A stretch of 64,000 nucleotides of DNA from Liolophura sinensis (Eukaryota > Mollusca > Polyplacophora > Chitonida > Chitonidae): positions 21,735,764 to 21,799,763 of the forward strand of contig NC_088306.1 of NCBI RefSeq assembly GCF_032854445.1, given 5' to 3'. Position 1 is the stretch's first letter. The number at the start of each line of letters is the position of its first letter. Positions 22,836 to 34,639 of this stretch are shown piece after piece. The notes under the pieces are model-generated. The model was not told where the DNA came from, made no database searches, and saw only the letters and a list, made by a program, of their open reading frames with translations. The translations under genes and the position numbers were made by a program.

Positions 22836-25098
22836 ACTTTCTTATGACGATAAATCTGACCGTCGCCGAGTGACTACAGTGATTTCCTTCCAATACCTAG
22901 GTCAAAGGAGGCGTGGGTTCAATTCCAGTCTCGGACAGAAAATTTTTTAGATCCCCTTCAATTCATTGTTTTTGGGAGCCTTAGTTGCAGTAGGTGTTTG
23001 ACGGCGCTGTCCTTACATGAGATTAACTGATACGCCCCACTTGACTTAAAGGTGGAGAAAACATAAATATTACATAAACTCGATTTTACTCTAAAGAGAA
23101 AAAGACACTGGAAAATGTTTTTGTATGATGGGTATTAAGGATCACCTTTTGGTATATATTGTCTTTGTGCAACCATGTTATATATGATAATATAATACAT
23201 GGTTAGTAAATATATTTACACTAGTATTTGGTCTTTTTAGCTAACAAATGTGTTCAACCTGGATTTTGATCATTTATATATATGGTGCTTGGATAAAAAC
23301 AACAAATTTACATTCAAATGAATTTATTAGACATGCGTCGCATTCTTATTTAGAACATTATTATGCAGGGACGATATATACCAAATTGTGGTCCCAAATA
23401 TTCTACATACAAAAATATTTTCAAATACCCTTCTCTTCTGAAAGAAAAAATCGAAAAAATGTGACAGACCATATTTACAAATAAGATTTCACGCTCAATT
23501 TTGGCATCATTTTTATATATTTTTTCTCCTTTAATCCCCAGTGACTTACTCACTACTCCGATCTCTTCCATCCTATACCATATGTACTTCACACGTTGAA
23601 AAGTGCGTTACTAACTTGCCAAAGGTCGATGGTTTATTGCGTGCACTCAGCCAGTAGAGTACATAGCAAGTCCTTGAAAACAAACCTTATTTTAACGACC
23701 AAGTCTGAACCAAGTTTGCCGGTAAATTTTTATGAGTCGTATAAAATATCTGGATTTAGCCCATAGACGGTCGCGGACTCAATCGCTCGGTTATTATATG
23801 GAGCATCAAAACCCTGTGTTTTTAGCTGTATATGTGACCCGTGTCTAGAACAGATTACAGTCTGGCCTCTCCTCGCCGGATTGATCCGGGGAGTAAGTGT
23901 GGCGTACAGCTCAAGCTCTGGGGATAGACTCGTCAACAAACACTTCCCCTGCCTTATTTATAGAAATACGTCTAGCCATTTTCTTAAGTCGGTCCTGAGC
24001 TCAGGCCCTGGCCACGATACCGTGTTTTATCTCATCCCCACTGATACTGATAAAGTTGTCTGCGAGTTTTCAGTAAATACTTTATTCCTCTCGGTCGCGC
24101 TCGCCGCAAGCGATCTTGTTTGTAAATGATGGGTTTCTATTCTTTCCGGACAGACAGTTGCCGGATCGCCCTATAACGATTTAAGAACAATTCCACAAAC
24201 CGTCTTCGTTCGCTGCCGGAAATTACCTGACGGAAATGTCCGAAAATAGCCGACAGCCAGACTGGCAAACCGCAAAGACAGTCTCGCGAGATGACACACT
24301 TGGTGCAAAACATGCTCTAGACTTTCAGGAGAAGACACCCTGTCCAGGTCCAAACTGTTAAGAGATTTGTTTCAGAAAAATACGCTTTAAAAAAAAAAAC
24401 AAAAAAAAAACAAACAAAGTGACTTGAACCTAATCAAGGAAAACAAAATGGTAACGAGGAACTCCGCTCGCCATGAATATGCATGGTCCTTGTAAACTTT
24501 TGACCTTTTGGTATCGTATGGTTAACCATTCAATTAATGACAGACCTGAGTACAAGACGACATGAGGGATATCGCACCTAGTGTGATTTTTTTTCTTTCA
24601 AATTTTCTCCCATGGGACGGTCTTCAAGTGCTTCTTCAGTCCTAAGAGGGGCCAGGATGAAATATTAAACTGGTATGAAGGATACCTTATAGAATATATC
24701 TAGTACCATGTTTCAAACATATTTACGCTGATTAACGCTATATAACACCTATACGTGAAGAGTCCTAGCAAACAAAATCCTCGGCAATTTCCGTAAAATT
24801 TTCCTGATGTGACGTAATAATATTTCTTATGTGACGATGAATCACGCTGATATGATATCGAGTAATGCTGGGATGACGACATGCGCCTTTGAAAGTACGA
24901 CATCATTTGTTGCTTTACGTCTGTTATGGGTGTCGTCAAGTGTTCTAGCATGACGTCACACCAGGCAAAATTGGAAACTTAGGAAAATAGGAAAACTTTT
25001 GTTTCCGTGTTATCCCCCAGAACTAACAACGACGGCTTTTAATTAATACAATGCATTTTTTCTACAGTTTAACAAAGCCATTCAGACTATCTAAATCC
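22836..25098. other. unassigned non-coding DNA
   Basis: No gene recognised. A second B-box-like word (gtgggttcaattccagtctc) at 22910 and SINE5-like words at 23605-23650 suggest further tRNA-SINE relics. A CRE palindrome (TGACGTCA) lies near 24952. Confidence 0.45.
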
Positions 25099-25109
25099 TT
25101 ATCATTTAA

Positions 25110-25203
25110 TGGTTTCCACCCACCATAATGTTGGCCGCCGTCATATAAGTGAAATATTCTTGAGTACGGCGTAAAACACCAATCAAATAAATAAATAAAT
25201 TAA
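25110..25203 (+). mobile_element. SINE1, 5'-truncated insertion
   Basis: Begins at the ggtttccacccaccataatg block and runs to the ATAA tail. An 11-bp duplication, ttatcatttaa, at 25099-25109 and 25204-25214 shows it was truncated when inserted, not eroded later. Confidence 0.92.
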
Positions 25204-25784
25204 TTATCATTTAACCTTAGGACATATATACCTTAACACTAAAGGAGCTCTTTAATGTATTGGTGGGCAGCTGAAATTTAAAGTTGCATTGGAAATGAAT
25301 GGCCTGCATGTATATATATTCACACAGGTTGCCCTCGACGTGTTTCATTACAGTGATTTTAACACCCTATCCTGTATGAACCGTCATGTGTTGTATTTCT
25401 TGTGGGATTTTGTCATACTTTTTACAGCACATGCACCGCTTTTTACGTTCGCTTTACATCACCGCCAGCAAAATTTGTAGAGAAATCTTCAACAACGTCG
25501 AAGTCAGTGTGGTTATAAGGCATTCACTTTTATGAGGCACGAAGTGATGTCAAAAAAGACAAAAACTCTGTCTCAACCTTTGTGACTATTTGTACTAGAT
25601 ATACTACTATATACATTCTCTTTATCGAAAGTATGCACAGCATGATTCTAAATAACATTTGAAACAATTTTATTTTTCAGCAATGATGCTAAATTAGTCT
25701 ACCTGCCTCGCACTGGCTCCAAAAGTCAGCTTGTCTAGTGGTGGCAGCCATATAAGGCGAGCGTACAGAGCGTCACGTGCGCTC

Positions 25785-26357
25785 TAATGAGCATTGTGTG
25801 TTGTCGTGTGTTGTAAGTGTCGTTGTGCGTTGTAGCCTAAGTGCGGTCGGGTGTTGGAAGCCATCGTATGTAGTATATCTATGTAGTGTAGTCGTGTGTT
25901 TCATGTGCGGTTGTGTGTTTCTTTGTGTCGTCCTGTATTGTATATGTTGTGTTTGTAGGTCTTTGTGAAGTCAAGCGTTGTATAAGTCCTTGTATGTGGT
26001 CCTCTGTTATATTTGCTATCATTTTGTCTCGTCTCGTTTTTACCTGCACATGCTATTCGCCTTGTATGTGCCATCGTGTATTGTTTTCTTGTGCCGCCGT
26101 GTGCAGTGTGTGTACGTACCGTTGTGTGTTGTACATGCCGAGGTGTGCAGTGTGTTTTTGTTTGTTGTATGCATTAGCCTTTGTGTGTTGTACATGCCGT
26201 CGTGTGCAGTGTGTGTCGCCGTGTGTTGTATGAATTTGCGGTCGTGTGCTGTACCTGCCATTGTGTACATGCAACGTCAATTGCGATGTGTGCCGTCGTT
26301 CGTTGTATGTATACCATATTCTGTTGTATTTGCCGTCATGTGGTGTATCTGCCATCG
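25785..26357. repeat. GT-rich minisatellite, period about 25 bp
   Basis: Imperfect units combine tgtgtgttgtacatgccgtc and gtgtgcagtgtg. Cys-rich ORFs on the plus strand (up to 154 codons) and His/Thr-rich ones on the minus strand follow from this composition and are not called as genes. Confidence 0.8.
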
Positions 26358-26372
26358 TATATTGTATGTATG

Positions 26373-26467
26373 CCCGGTTTCCACCTACCATAATGCTGAC
26401 TGCCATCGTCGTATGAGTGAAATATTCTTGAGTACGGCGTAAAACACCCATCAAAGAAATAAATAAA
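26373..26467 (+). mobile_element. SINE1, 5'-truncated insertion
   Basis: Begins cccggtttccacctaccata and ends in the ATAA tail. A 15-bp duplication, tatattgtatgtatg, lies at 26358-26372 and 26468-26482. The 5' breakpoint is within 3 nt of that of the copy at 25110. Confidence 0.92.
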
Positions 26468-26885
26468 TATATTGTATGTATGACTATACATATGACATTT
26501 TTACAATGTCTTACTAAATAAGAAACCTTGTGCGTTTGGAAATTCTAGAATCTAAGCTCAGATGATCTTTGTTTTTACTTTGTATTATGTGTGTAAGTAC
26601 AAAAATTAATAGCTTACACTTAGATGCTCGTTAAACTTCTGTTCATATTTCTGATGTGAGCAGCGAAAGAAGTACCAAACCCAGATCTAACCAAAACCCG
26701 GCAATAATACGGGTATTAATCCTATTCTGTAATACACAGGTATTCTATTGACATAAAACAATACAACTTAGAGAGTAAAACCAACGACAGTGTGAACGTT
26801 GATAAATGATGTAATGCGGCCTCTTATCGATTTACCTGTCAGGTTTTCATTTCCACGGGTGATGTAAGTGCTTTAATATTGGTAG

Positions 26886-27050
26886 AATGCGGTCGCTGTG
26901 AGTTCAAGTCTAGCTCATGCGGCCGTACGTGGGAAGGTCTTCCAACAACCTGCACAGTTTCCTCCCACCATAATGCTGGCTGCCCTCATATCAGTGAAAT
27001 ATTCTTGAGTACGGCGTAAAACACCAATCAAATAAATAAATAAATAAATA
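26886..27050 (+). mobile_element. SINE1, 5'-truncated insertion
   Basis: Starts inside the tRNA-related part (aatgcggtcgctgtgagttc) and runs to a long ATAA tail. The 11-bp duplication aatattggtag at 26875-26885 and 27051-27061 flanks it. Confidence 0.92.
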
Positions 27051-27061
27051 AATATTGGTAG

Positions 27062-29610
27062 CAAATTACACTCCTCCTAGCATCATGGTTTAAGTAGAAT
27101 TGGGTAAAAGAAATTCTCCGTTATTTGCATGTGGTTATCCCATCATCTGTCACCATTGTTCACGACTATGGTGGCTATTTGTAGGATGAAGACGACAAAA
27201 AGCCTAAGACATCAAAGATACGTTCTGTTTTCGAAAACACTTAAGAGCTCAGTTTCTCAGAAATGGGCCTATAACTTACGTAAGATATCGGAGCGTGCCG
27301 CGCATGTGCGACAACTCTCACTATGTTGCGTGTCTATCTTGTGTAGACAAATGCTAGAAATAAACATGCGTTAATAAAAATAACATCGACTATGTTTTCA
27401 TGACACCTTGGCATTTCCAAATATAATCGGTAAAGTACACGTCGTATATATGTTCTTCATATACACCACTAAAGTGACAGACTTTTGACGAGATATGAAG
27501 CCGTTTCAGTTACTATATATAGTTTATATTGTAAAACGTGCAGATGGATCAAACCATCTTTACCAAAAAGACATTTTTGTCCAAAATTATAGCTCTTCGT
27601 TTTAACTTTATACCTCAATACACTGTAGTATGACCAATGGAGTTAACGTTCTTCTTATAACGAGCTGTGGATGGCCAGTTCTCATTTGTGCGTTTATATA
27701 TGCTTGAGTTTTTACGTCAGGCTTAAGAAGCCATACGACGAGGAGGAGCCATTATGTAAGTGTACATATGCTGTGTGCTCATATTGTGGCAGTGCGACTC
27801 CCTGCTGCCAAAGTGCTGCCTTCACTAAAGTGTCATGCAAAATACATCAGACAAGACACTCCATCCAGTCACATTAGGCTGACACCCGACCAGCCAGTCA
27901 CATTAGGCTGACACCCGACCAGCCAGTCATATTTTCTTGCTTTATATCTCTCAGTGTTGAGCGCCAACAAGTAGCATTTTTGAAGTCTTTGGTATGACCC
28001 GACTTCGGGTTTGAACCATTTGCATTTGTGGCTGCATGTGTACGTACCAAAACGTCCCACAGCAATGGATACTTTTAAAAACCTTCGAACTGCATGGCGT
28101 AGGGTTAAGTTTTCAGAATGTGTCTAGGTAGGGTGCAAAATGCCTAAAAACTTTGGTCGTTGTTATAACAGTATAATACAGGCTAAAGTCGTGGAAAACG
28201 TTTCTTTTGTTCTCACAACAGAGTGGTAGCTTATGTCTATTGTTCTGACGGAAGGTCACCTACTAAACGAACCGTTCTCGGCAGGAAGAATAAATTGGTT
28301 TCCGGAATGACGGATGAAATGGAGGGTAACGGTTATACCACTCTCATTCATGTTACAGGTTCCATTCAGTTTTCTTGATAGGCCCTAAAGCTGACCATTG
28401 AACAATGTATATACAAACTAATCAATTACTCAGGGAAAATTGGTGATAGAGAAGTGAGCAGCCAAGCGAGGCATGAAACGGAATCAGCCCGGCTATTTGT
28501 CTGATTTATAACTTTTCCCCCCCCCGGACTGTATACTGTATTGTGGTCATCCAGACAGTTGGCAAGGACATAAAGACATAAGAAATTCATGTTCTCCCAA
28601 GTTTTCGTTTGGTTAGTTAACACCATCAGCAAATCCCGTTAATATCCCAGACCGCTTATCGCCAGTTGGCGGAAGAGAGTGTAGACGAGCGTAAATACGG
28701 CCATCGGAGTTATCGGGTCGAGTCTTGGAGGGATTACTTTATGCGAGCGACGCTCGGCTAACTCCACTGATTTACGTCGTCTGCGTCAGGCGTTAGAGCG
28801 CCAAAATTGCGCTCTCCATTTCCCACTGAAATCTCTCCTTATAGTAGCAGATACGTCTAGACTTCTATTTAGTTCGACAATAGGTCTTTCCGCGAGCAAT
28901 GTTTAATCAAATCAATTCGTATTTGTGAGGACGTCTGTGAATGTTTAAAAGCACTTTATTCCTTGTTCTGCGAAGAAATTATTTTTGACGTTAATGACAT
29001 TGGCTATTGGCAATCCAATAGAGGGCGCTGTTCAAAGTCTGTCCAGACGCTCGTATATCCAATCGCCAAGGGCAATTCAAAATGTCATCACCTGGAACAG
29101 AATCGGAAGCGGAGAGTTTCGTCTAATATATTAACCGTGTCGACGCGGCCCGTGATCTAGCAGTTATGTGCGCTAGCCATATTCGATTGTCTCCGGTTAA
29201 GTCGTTAAACTTAACTCAGAGGTTGTCTGGTATCAAGAGTTTCATAATTAGATTTAGTCTGTCCAAAAACACAAGCTTTTCGGCCTGTTTCAACCTAAAT
29301 ACACAAGCTTGTGTGAATCCACATTCTTTATTATTGCCTCAATGGTTTCGACAGGTGAATGACATGCGCAACGGTCTGCGAACAATCTTTCAGATGTCCT
29401 GTGAAGGTGGTTCTTCATTTAATTTCTTTACAAATATACATTTAATATAAGTGCACTTTCATAAAATGGAATATTCTTTCTAACAACTTAATCCGGATCT
29501 CAATGATCAATATTTTGGATTATAGATTTTCCATAGCGTAAAACTTAGCTGTAAGTGGAGATCTTGTTGTGGTAATGCAAACAAACATTCTGTACTCAGC
29601 CTCGTGAGGA
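27062..29610. other. unassigned non-coding DNA
   Basis: No gene recognised. A 29-bp direct duplication (cacattaggctgacacccg) lies at 27867-27927. A CpG-rich stretch at 28.66-28.83 kb contains a small hairpin (agagcgc/gcgctct near 28794-28814). Confidence 0.45.
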
Positions 29611-29615
29611 TATTT

Positions 29616-29687
29616 CTTACAGCGCATGCGCCGCTCCCTTCATTAACTTTGTAAAGCAAACATAGAGAGCGGCGCATGCGCTGCAAG
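29616..29687. promoter_or_regulatory. inverted repeat holding two NRF-1-type sites
   Basis: Arms cagcgcatgcgccgctc (29620-29636) and gagcggcgcatgcgctg (29667-29683) are exact reverse complements, extending to 21 bp with one mismatch. Each arm contains GCGCATGCGC, the consensus palindrome for NRF-1 (known family motif). The 30-bp spacer is AT-rich. It lies about 420 bp upstream of the candidate exon at 30109. Function as a promoter element is inference. Confidence 0.5.
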
Positions 29688-30108
29688 GAGTATAACCTTC
29701 TGAGGATAAATTTTTTCAGGGCAACGAAAATTACGTGAATATTGGTGTAATGGCATACATACATGAAACATTATTTACACATTAACGAGATCCAGAATTT
29801 TTTTACCATTAATTTTATTGTAGAGAGAGTAAAATTAAATGTAAATGGTACTTTTTTGAAATATTTTTCTTCACAGCTTGATTCGAATCGCGCGAACTAA
29901 ATATTTTCGCCTGCTGCCATACGATTGGCGATCTTAAGGTAGTTATCTGTCCTTTTTGCATTCCATCATTTGACATAAAAATCTCGCTGTATAACGTGAA
30001 AAGGGGAATTGTGGGAAAGTTGGGGCGGCAGTAAATGAAGTAAAGTATAGTGAACGGATAGGAGTGAGTTGTTTTTTTAATCGGATGCAGCGGTTACGTA
30101 AACCGCCG

Positions 30109-30438
30109 ATGGCAGACATGCAGACGGGATCTGTTTCAAAATTACCACTCATTTTGCGAAGAAGGTTAGAAAAAGAGGTTAATTCAGTCTGTTCCGCACA
30201 AAGTGATTTTTTCAAACAAAAAGGAAATGGCGGCGCAAAAGAGTTAGAACTGGCGTTTTCTAAACTCTTTGATCCAGGGTTTGAAATCCCTCGGGAATTC
30301 TCCGCCAATTATATCCCTCTGTCTGAATTCCCCTCAGATTTGCATTCTCTCCCTTTGATGTGTTCGCCTAACGACAGCAGGTGTCGCTTCACAGCGACCT
30401 TGATTGCAGTCGGTGAAAGCAATGGTTTTGCAGAATGA
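30109..30438 (+). CDS. candidate first exon, unknown protein
   Basis: An ATG in strong context (cgccgATGG) opens a 109-codon frame (MADMQTGSVSKLPLILRRRL at the start). Composition is protein-like: a basic helix, an acidic and amphipathic stretch (GAKELELAFSKLFDP) and a Pro/Ser/Phe-rich part with balanced codon choice. I do not recognise the family. The true exon may stop before the final TGA, for example at the weak donor caggtgtcg near 30380. Upstream sequence is CpG-containing and has the NRF-1-type palindrome. The opposite strand also has a 121-codon ORF at 29943-30308, which I take as the shadow. No second exon could be linked. Confidence 0.35.
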   Translation: MADMQTGSVSKLPLILRRRLEKEVNSVCSAQSDFFKQKGNGGAKELELAFSKLFDPGFEIPREFSANYIPLSEFPSDLHSLPLMCSPNDSRCRFTATLIAVGESNGFAE

Positions 30439-30896
30439 CGGAAATGAGTTGCACTTTGATGACAAAGTACATCGGCGAAAAGTTAAAACCCTGAGCTGAA
30501 TAATAGATCATCTGTTTTTGAGTGCGAAAGAAAGTAGCTTTTTTTTTTTAAAAATCGGTCGGTCAGAACATCCATTCAGCCTTAAAGAATAATGTGCCTA
30601 AGATGCCTTGTGAAAAAACGCGTCCATGTGTCAGCTGAAAATAAATTGAAAATGGCGGCCATAGCGTAAATTTTACAACCATGAAAAAGGGTCGAATGTG
30701 CCCGTAAAAATCGAGATTTTATGCTTTGTAATCACTTAACAATCGTACTGAAGCAAAAGATTGGATTTTTCTTAGATTTGATTTTAAAATTTGTAACATT
30801 ATTAAGGATAAAATTTAGATTTTAAGCAATATGGCTAGTTCAACCTCATTAATTTGTTCTCGGTCAAACAAAAGCGACACTGCTACCTTCAGCATA

Positions 30897-31235
30897 AAGT
30901 AAAGCTGATGTTGGTACCTTTCCCATTAAGTAAACATGATGCGTTGCAACCTTCTCCATTTAGTAAACGTGATGGTTTGCAACCTTCTCCATTTAGTAAA
31001 CGTGATGGTTTGCAACCTTCTCCATTAAGTAAACGTGATGGTTTGCAACCTTTCCCACTAAGTAAACGTGATGGTTTGCAACCTATTCCCTGAAGTAAAC
31101 GTGATGTTACAATCTACTCCATTAAGTAAAGCTTGATGTCGCAACCTTATTCGTTAAGTAAACGCGATGTTACAAAAATATTTTCCATTCAGTTAACGCC
31201 ATGTACAAAGTAACGTTGATGTTGCAACCTTTTTT
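30897..31235. repeat. 33-bp minisatellite, about ten copies
   Basis: Units of agtaaacgtgatggtttgc + aaccttctccatt repeat every 33 bp, well conserved from 30930 to 31090 and decaying after that. Because 33 is divisible by three, an 11-residue peptide repeat (SKRDGLQPSPF) appears in frame at 30854-31093. I treat that ORF as a by-product. Confidence 0.9.
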
Positions 31236-33004
31236 TTCATTAACTGCACGTGATGCTGTGATACCTCCATCATTAAGAAAAAAAAAGATCTTCTTCAATG
31301 GGTGTATCATTTATACTTTAACACAACCAGATTTAATATTTATTGATAGAATCGTTTGTGTCGAATTAATACAACAGTTTATTTCCATAAATGAACAAGT
31401 AGATTATAAAAAAGGAAGCCTGTATGACTGTAAAATAAAGGTTATCGCTGTCCAGGCTTTGGATGGGACGTTATTAATTCAAGCGAGGCACCTGCAAGAT
31501 TTTCCCGATTGCTGGAGAGAGAAAAAAATATTTTCCTAAAATTTGTGTTTTTTCTTTCACTCCAGGGCTCGGGATAAACACATTTATTTACCACATAGAG
31601 GATGTTCACAGATCCTGTAAAATGAGTCATCGGTGATATAAATTTTTCATCCCAGAAATCGGAAACAGTCTGGTCTCTCCTAAACCATTTTACTATAGTA
31701 CACCGTTTCTCATTACATAACAGTCTCGTGGCGCGGAAGCGAATCGATCACTAATATAGCATGGAAGAATGGGGCAGTATTAGCCCTGATGGACACTGGA
31801 AATACTAACCCCATATTCTTGTAAGTTGACGCTCTAATTGCTAGCAAATACTGTTACTCTGAGGAAGAAGAACCGACAGACAAGAGCCTGTCAGACATCC
31901 AAGAGCCTGTCAGACATCCAATATACCGAACAGAGATGAATGGTTTTACCGGAGTAAAGAGAAGAAAAAAAAAATATCCAAAGCAGTGGCTCATTTGTTA
32001 TCGATTATGCGGACGATATTGGTAGCGTCTAGACAGCCTGTACTCGACAAAGCGAGGCCGTCCTGGGTGCATTGATTGGAGGCGAGCTGACCGGCAAGCC
32101 CTCTGGCACACGCGATCCGAGCTCCCGATGCTTAAACCGATGATGTAACTCGCAGACGTCTGACCCCGACTTCCACCGTTGATTACGTAAACCCGTTTAT
32201 TACAGGACACATGATTTCGGTAAATGCTTGTTTCCTAGATTCAATGTTTGGTCGTTCTGGTGAAATCGGGTTATTGGGACGTAAGATACGCGATTGTCTT
32301 TTTTTTTCTTGTGTATGTATGCATGCGTGTCCAAATCTTCTTTTGGCCATTTACGTCAAGAAATTTACGTCAGTAAGGTATAATACAAAAGAAAAAAATC
32401 GATTGCATGTGTTTCCTAGCCTTCTTTTGGCCATTTACGTCAAGACGATATAATACAAAATAAAAACAGCCTCGAATTTGTCTGAACCAATGCTCTCATA
32501 CCTGGACGCCTCTGAGAGATAAATCTCATTGTTTTTAAAAGCTCTGATGTAACACTTAATCTGGATGAGACTCTAAAATGTGGATTATGTTAAATAACAT
32601 AAATTATGTTATGTTAACCATTTCCTTGCCGAAGTACGTTGTAAGTAATTGAAACATACACCTTGGATGATAGCTTCTTTCTTTGGGTATTCTTACAATC
32701 AAAATGGCATTTATTTCGTCTGTGTATCACGTATGGACGAGCACTAATATGTCAGTCAGTGGACAATTTCAGAGCTGGAACGGCCATCACTAGACAAAGA
32801 ATAGAAGCTATAACGCCACATCGGCTATATTTCAGCCATATCATGGCGAGAACATGGTGAAAACATGAGGCGGTTCAGGTTTTTGATATTGTAGTGAGAA
32901 CATCAAAAACAAAACAAAAATGTTCGGACATCTTTCAAATCAGATGAGAAAAACCCAAAACAGTTAAAATTCAAAAACCAGCATATTTTACAAATAGTAA
33001 GACG
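31236..33004. other. unassigned non-coding DNA
   Basis: No gene recognised. A 20-bp tandem duplication (aagagcctgtcagacatcc) lies at 31881-31920, and a short direct repeat (ttcttttggccatttacgtc) at 32337 and 32421. The 112-codon ORF at 31201-31539 begins in the decayed minisatellite and has no known motif. Confidence 0.45.
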
Positions 33005-33443
33005 AATGAGCTGACGGGTCACCATGCGCTAGTCGAACGCAACTACCCAATGACAACCAGTCAATGACCACCAGCCAGTGACCACTAGCCAATGATCACT
33101 GGCTAATAACCACTAGCTAATAACCTCTAACCAATGGCCACTAGCCAATGACCACTAGCCAATAACGACTGGCTAATAACCACCAGCTGATAACCTCTAA
33201 CCAATGGCCACTAGCCAATGACCACTAACTGTTGAACACTAGGCGATGACCACTGGCTCGTCAGTTACCACTCGCCGATGGTCGCTATGACCACTAGGCA
33301 CTGACCACTAGCCAGTGGTCACGAACGAGCCATTGATAACGGGGCAGTAACCACTAACAGGTAAGCAGTGGCCAGTGACCACCAGCCAATCACCACTTTA
33401 GACAATCACCACTAACAATGAACACTAGCTCATGACCTCTCGC
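33005..33443. repeat. 14-bp minisatellite array, left
   Basis: Degenerate copies of gaccactagccaat. The segment 33266-33440 contains landmark variants (actcgccgatggtcgct, ggtcacgaacgagccattga) that reappear in the same order and orientation at 34767-34956. Confidence 0.9.
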
Positions 33444-33445
33444 CA

Positions 33446-34631
33446 TAATCTATTTCTTTCAGACAGTCGCCTACATTCAGTTGTCTGTAAAATCAGTCAT
33501 ACTCACTACCAAAATTGGCCTTTACTCAGTGACGTGTAACAACATAAGCTCTACGCCTTGATATGTTGAACGTCCATATGATTGCAAGGAAAATAAAGTT
33601 AGAACACTTTTTCCAATTCATAATGTTAATACCTGCCCCGATAGCACACTTTGTAGAGCGTTCGCTTCGGAAGCGGTAGATCCATTGTCAATCCTGGGTT
33701 GTCACACCTAAGACCTTAAGAGAGGAAGTTGTATCGTTCAGCATGAAGGGGATAGTGCAACGACTAGTAAACCCGTATCACTATAATGGCTCTTACTTGC
33801 CTTCGGTAAGGCGTCTCAGTGAAGCAGCACTAGATATAAGCGGTGAAAATCCGTCCTGCAACAAGGAGGCACATTACATGCACTCTAAGGATTCCTTCGT
33901 CGCCATATGACTGTAAGTACGACGTTAAACCCTAAGCACTCACTCACTCATAATGTTAAAGTACATAAGTTCGGTTTCGACGGCAAGAAACCATTGCCGT
34001 GTGTGACGTCATAATCATTTAAAAAAAAGTTTGATATTGAGCGGAGTTCAATATGTTTTGACGGAGGTCGATACCTACCTAAACTGCTATCGGTTTTACT
34101 GTAAACACAGTTTCTAACACATATCATATTTCAAATTGTTGACACGTTTAGTACAATATAAGCTTAATAAATGAATTTTATTATCTCTTATGTAGTATAT
34201 GATCTCATGGCGGTATGGTTTTAAAGCTAGATGTAATTTTGTTATGAAAGACAATGAAGTCTATTCGCATAGAGTCTAGTGTAGACTGTGTTACTGTATG
34301 GAGTTTATTCTAACCGCACATTGGTGCACCCGTTTCAAAACTAATTACTCTCCACGCCCATGCCACAGCATGCCATTGTTTTTTTTTTTAAATAATTATG
34401 ATATCAACCGAGCCAGTGAGTTCTTGGTGTCGAAACTGAGCTTATGCAGTTTGGCGTTATAAATTAGAAAAAAAGTGTTCTAATTTGATTTTCTTATAAA
34501 TATGGTTTTCAAGGATACACATGTAACGAGCTTGTGTTGTTACGTGTCACTGATTAAAGGCAATTTAGGTAGCTAGAATGGCTGGTTGTACAGAGAGTTG
34601 AATATAGGCGGCTTTCTGAAAAAATAGACTA
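33446..34631. mobile_element. F1 fold-back element, large copy
   Basis: The outer ends are taatctatttctttc (33446) and, reversed, tagtctattttttcag (34631). Left arm (33446 to about 34025, minus the SINE2) and right arm (about 34360-34631) are reverse complements over roughly 270 bp, with blocks agaacactttttccaattca and cgtgtaacaacataagctc. A 330-bp AT-rich core lies between. It has the same ends and right arm as the 301-bp F1 copy at 18515. No ORF of note, so it is non-autonomous. Confidence 0.8.
33630..33947 (+). mobile_element. SINE2, full length, inside F1 left arm
   Basis: A tRNA-like head (gatagcacactttgtagagc, gttcgcttcggaagcggtag), SINE2 body (gccttcggtaaggcgtctca, aacaaggaggcacattaca) and tail gcactcactcactca. 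A 12-bp target duplication, tcataatgttaa, at 33618-33629 and 33948-33959 fixes the ends. Confidence 0.93.
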
Positions 34632-34639
34632 TAGTCAAT

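Noticed and set aside
25913-26454. Cys-rich and His/Thr-rich ORFs up to 154 codons, resembling toxin-like or metallothionein-like proteins
   Set aside because: Both strands and several frames are open at once over a GT-rich minisatellite, and two ORFs run on into a SINE1. This is a composition effect.
29943-30308. 121-codon minus-strand ORF opposite the candidate exon
   Set aside because: Weaker start context and no splice signals. The plus-strand frame has better Kozak context, so this one is taken as the shadow, though the choice is not certain.
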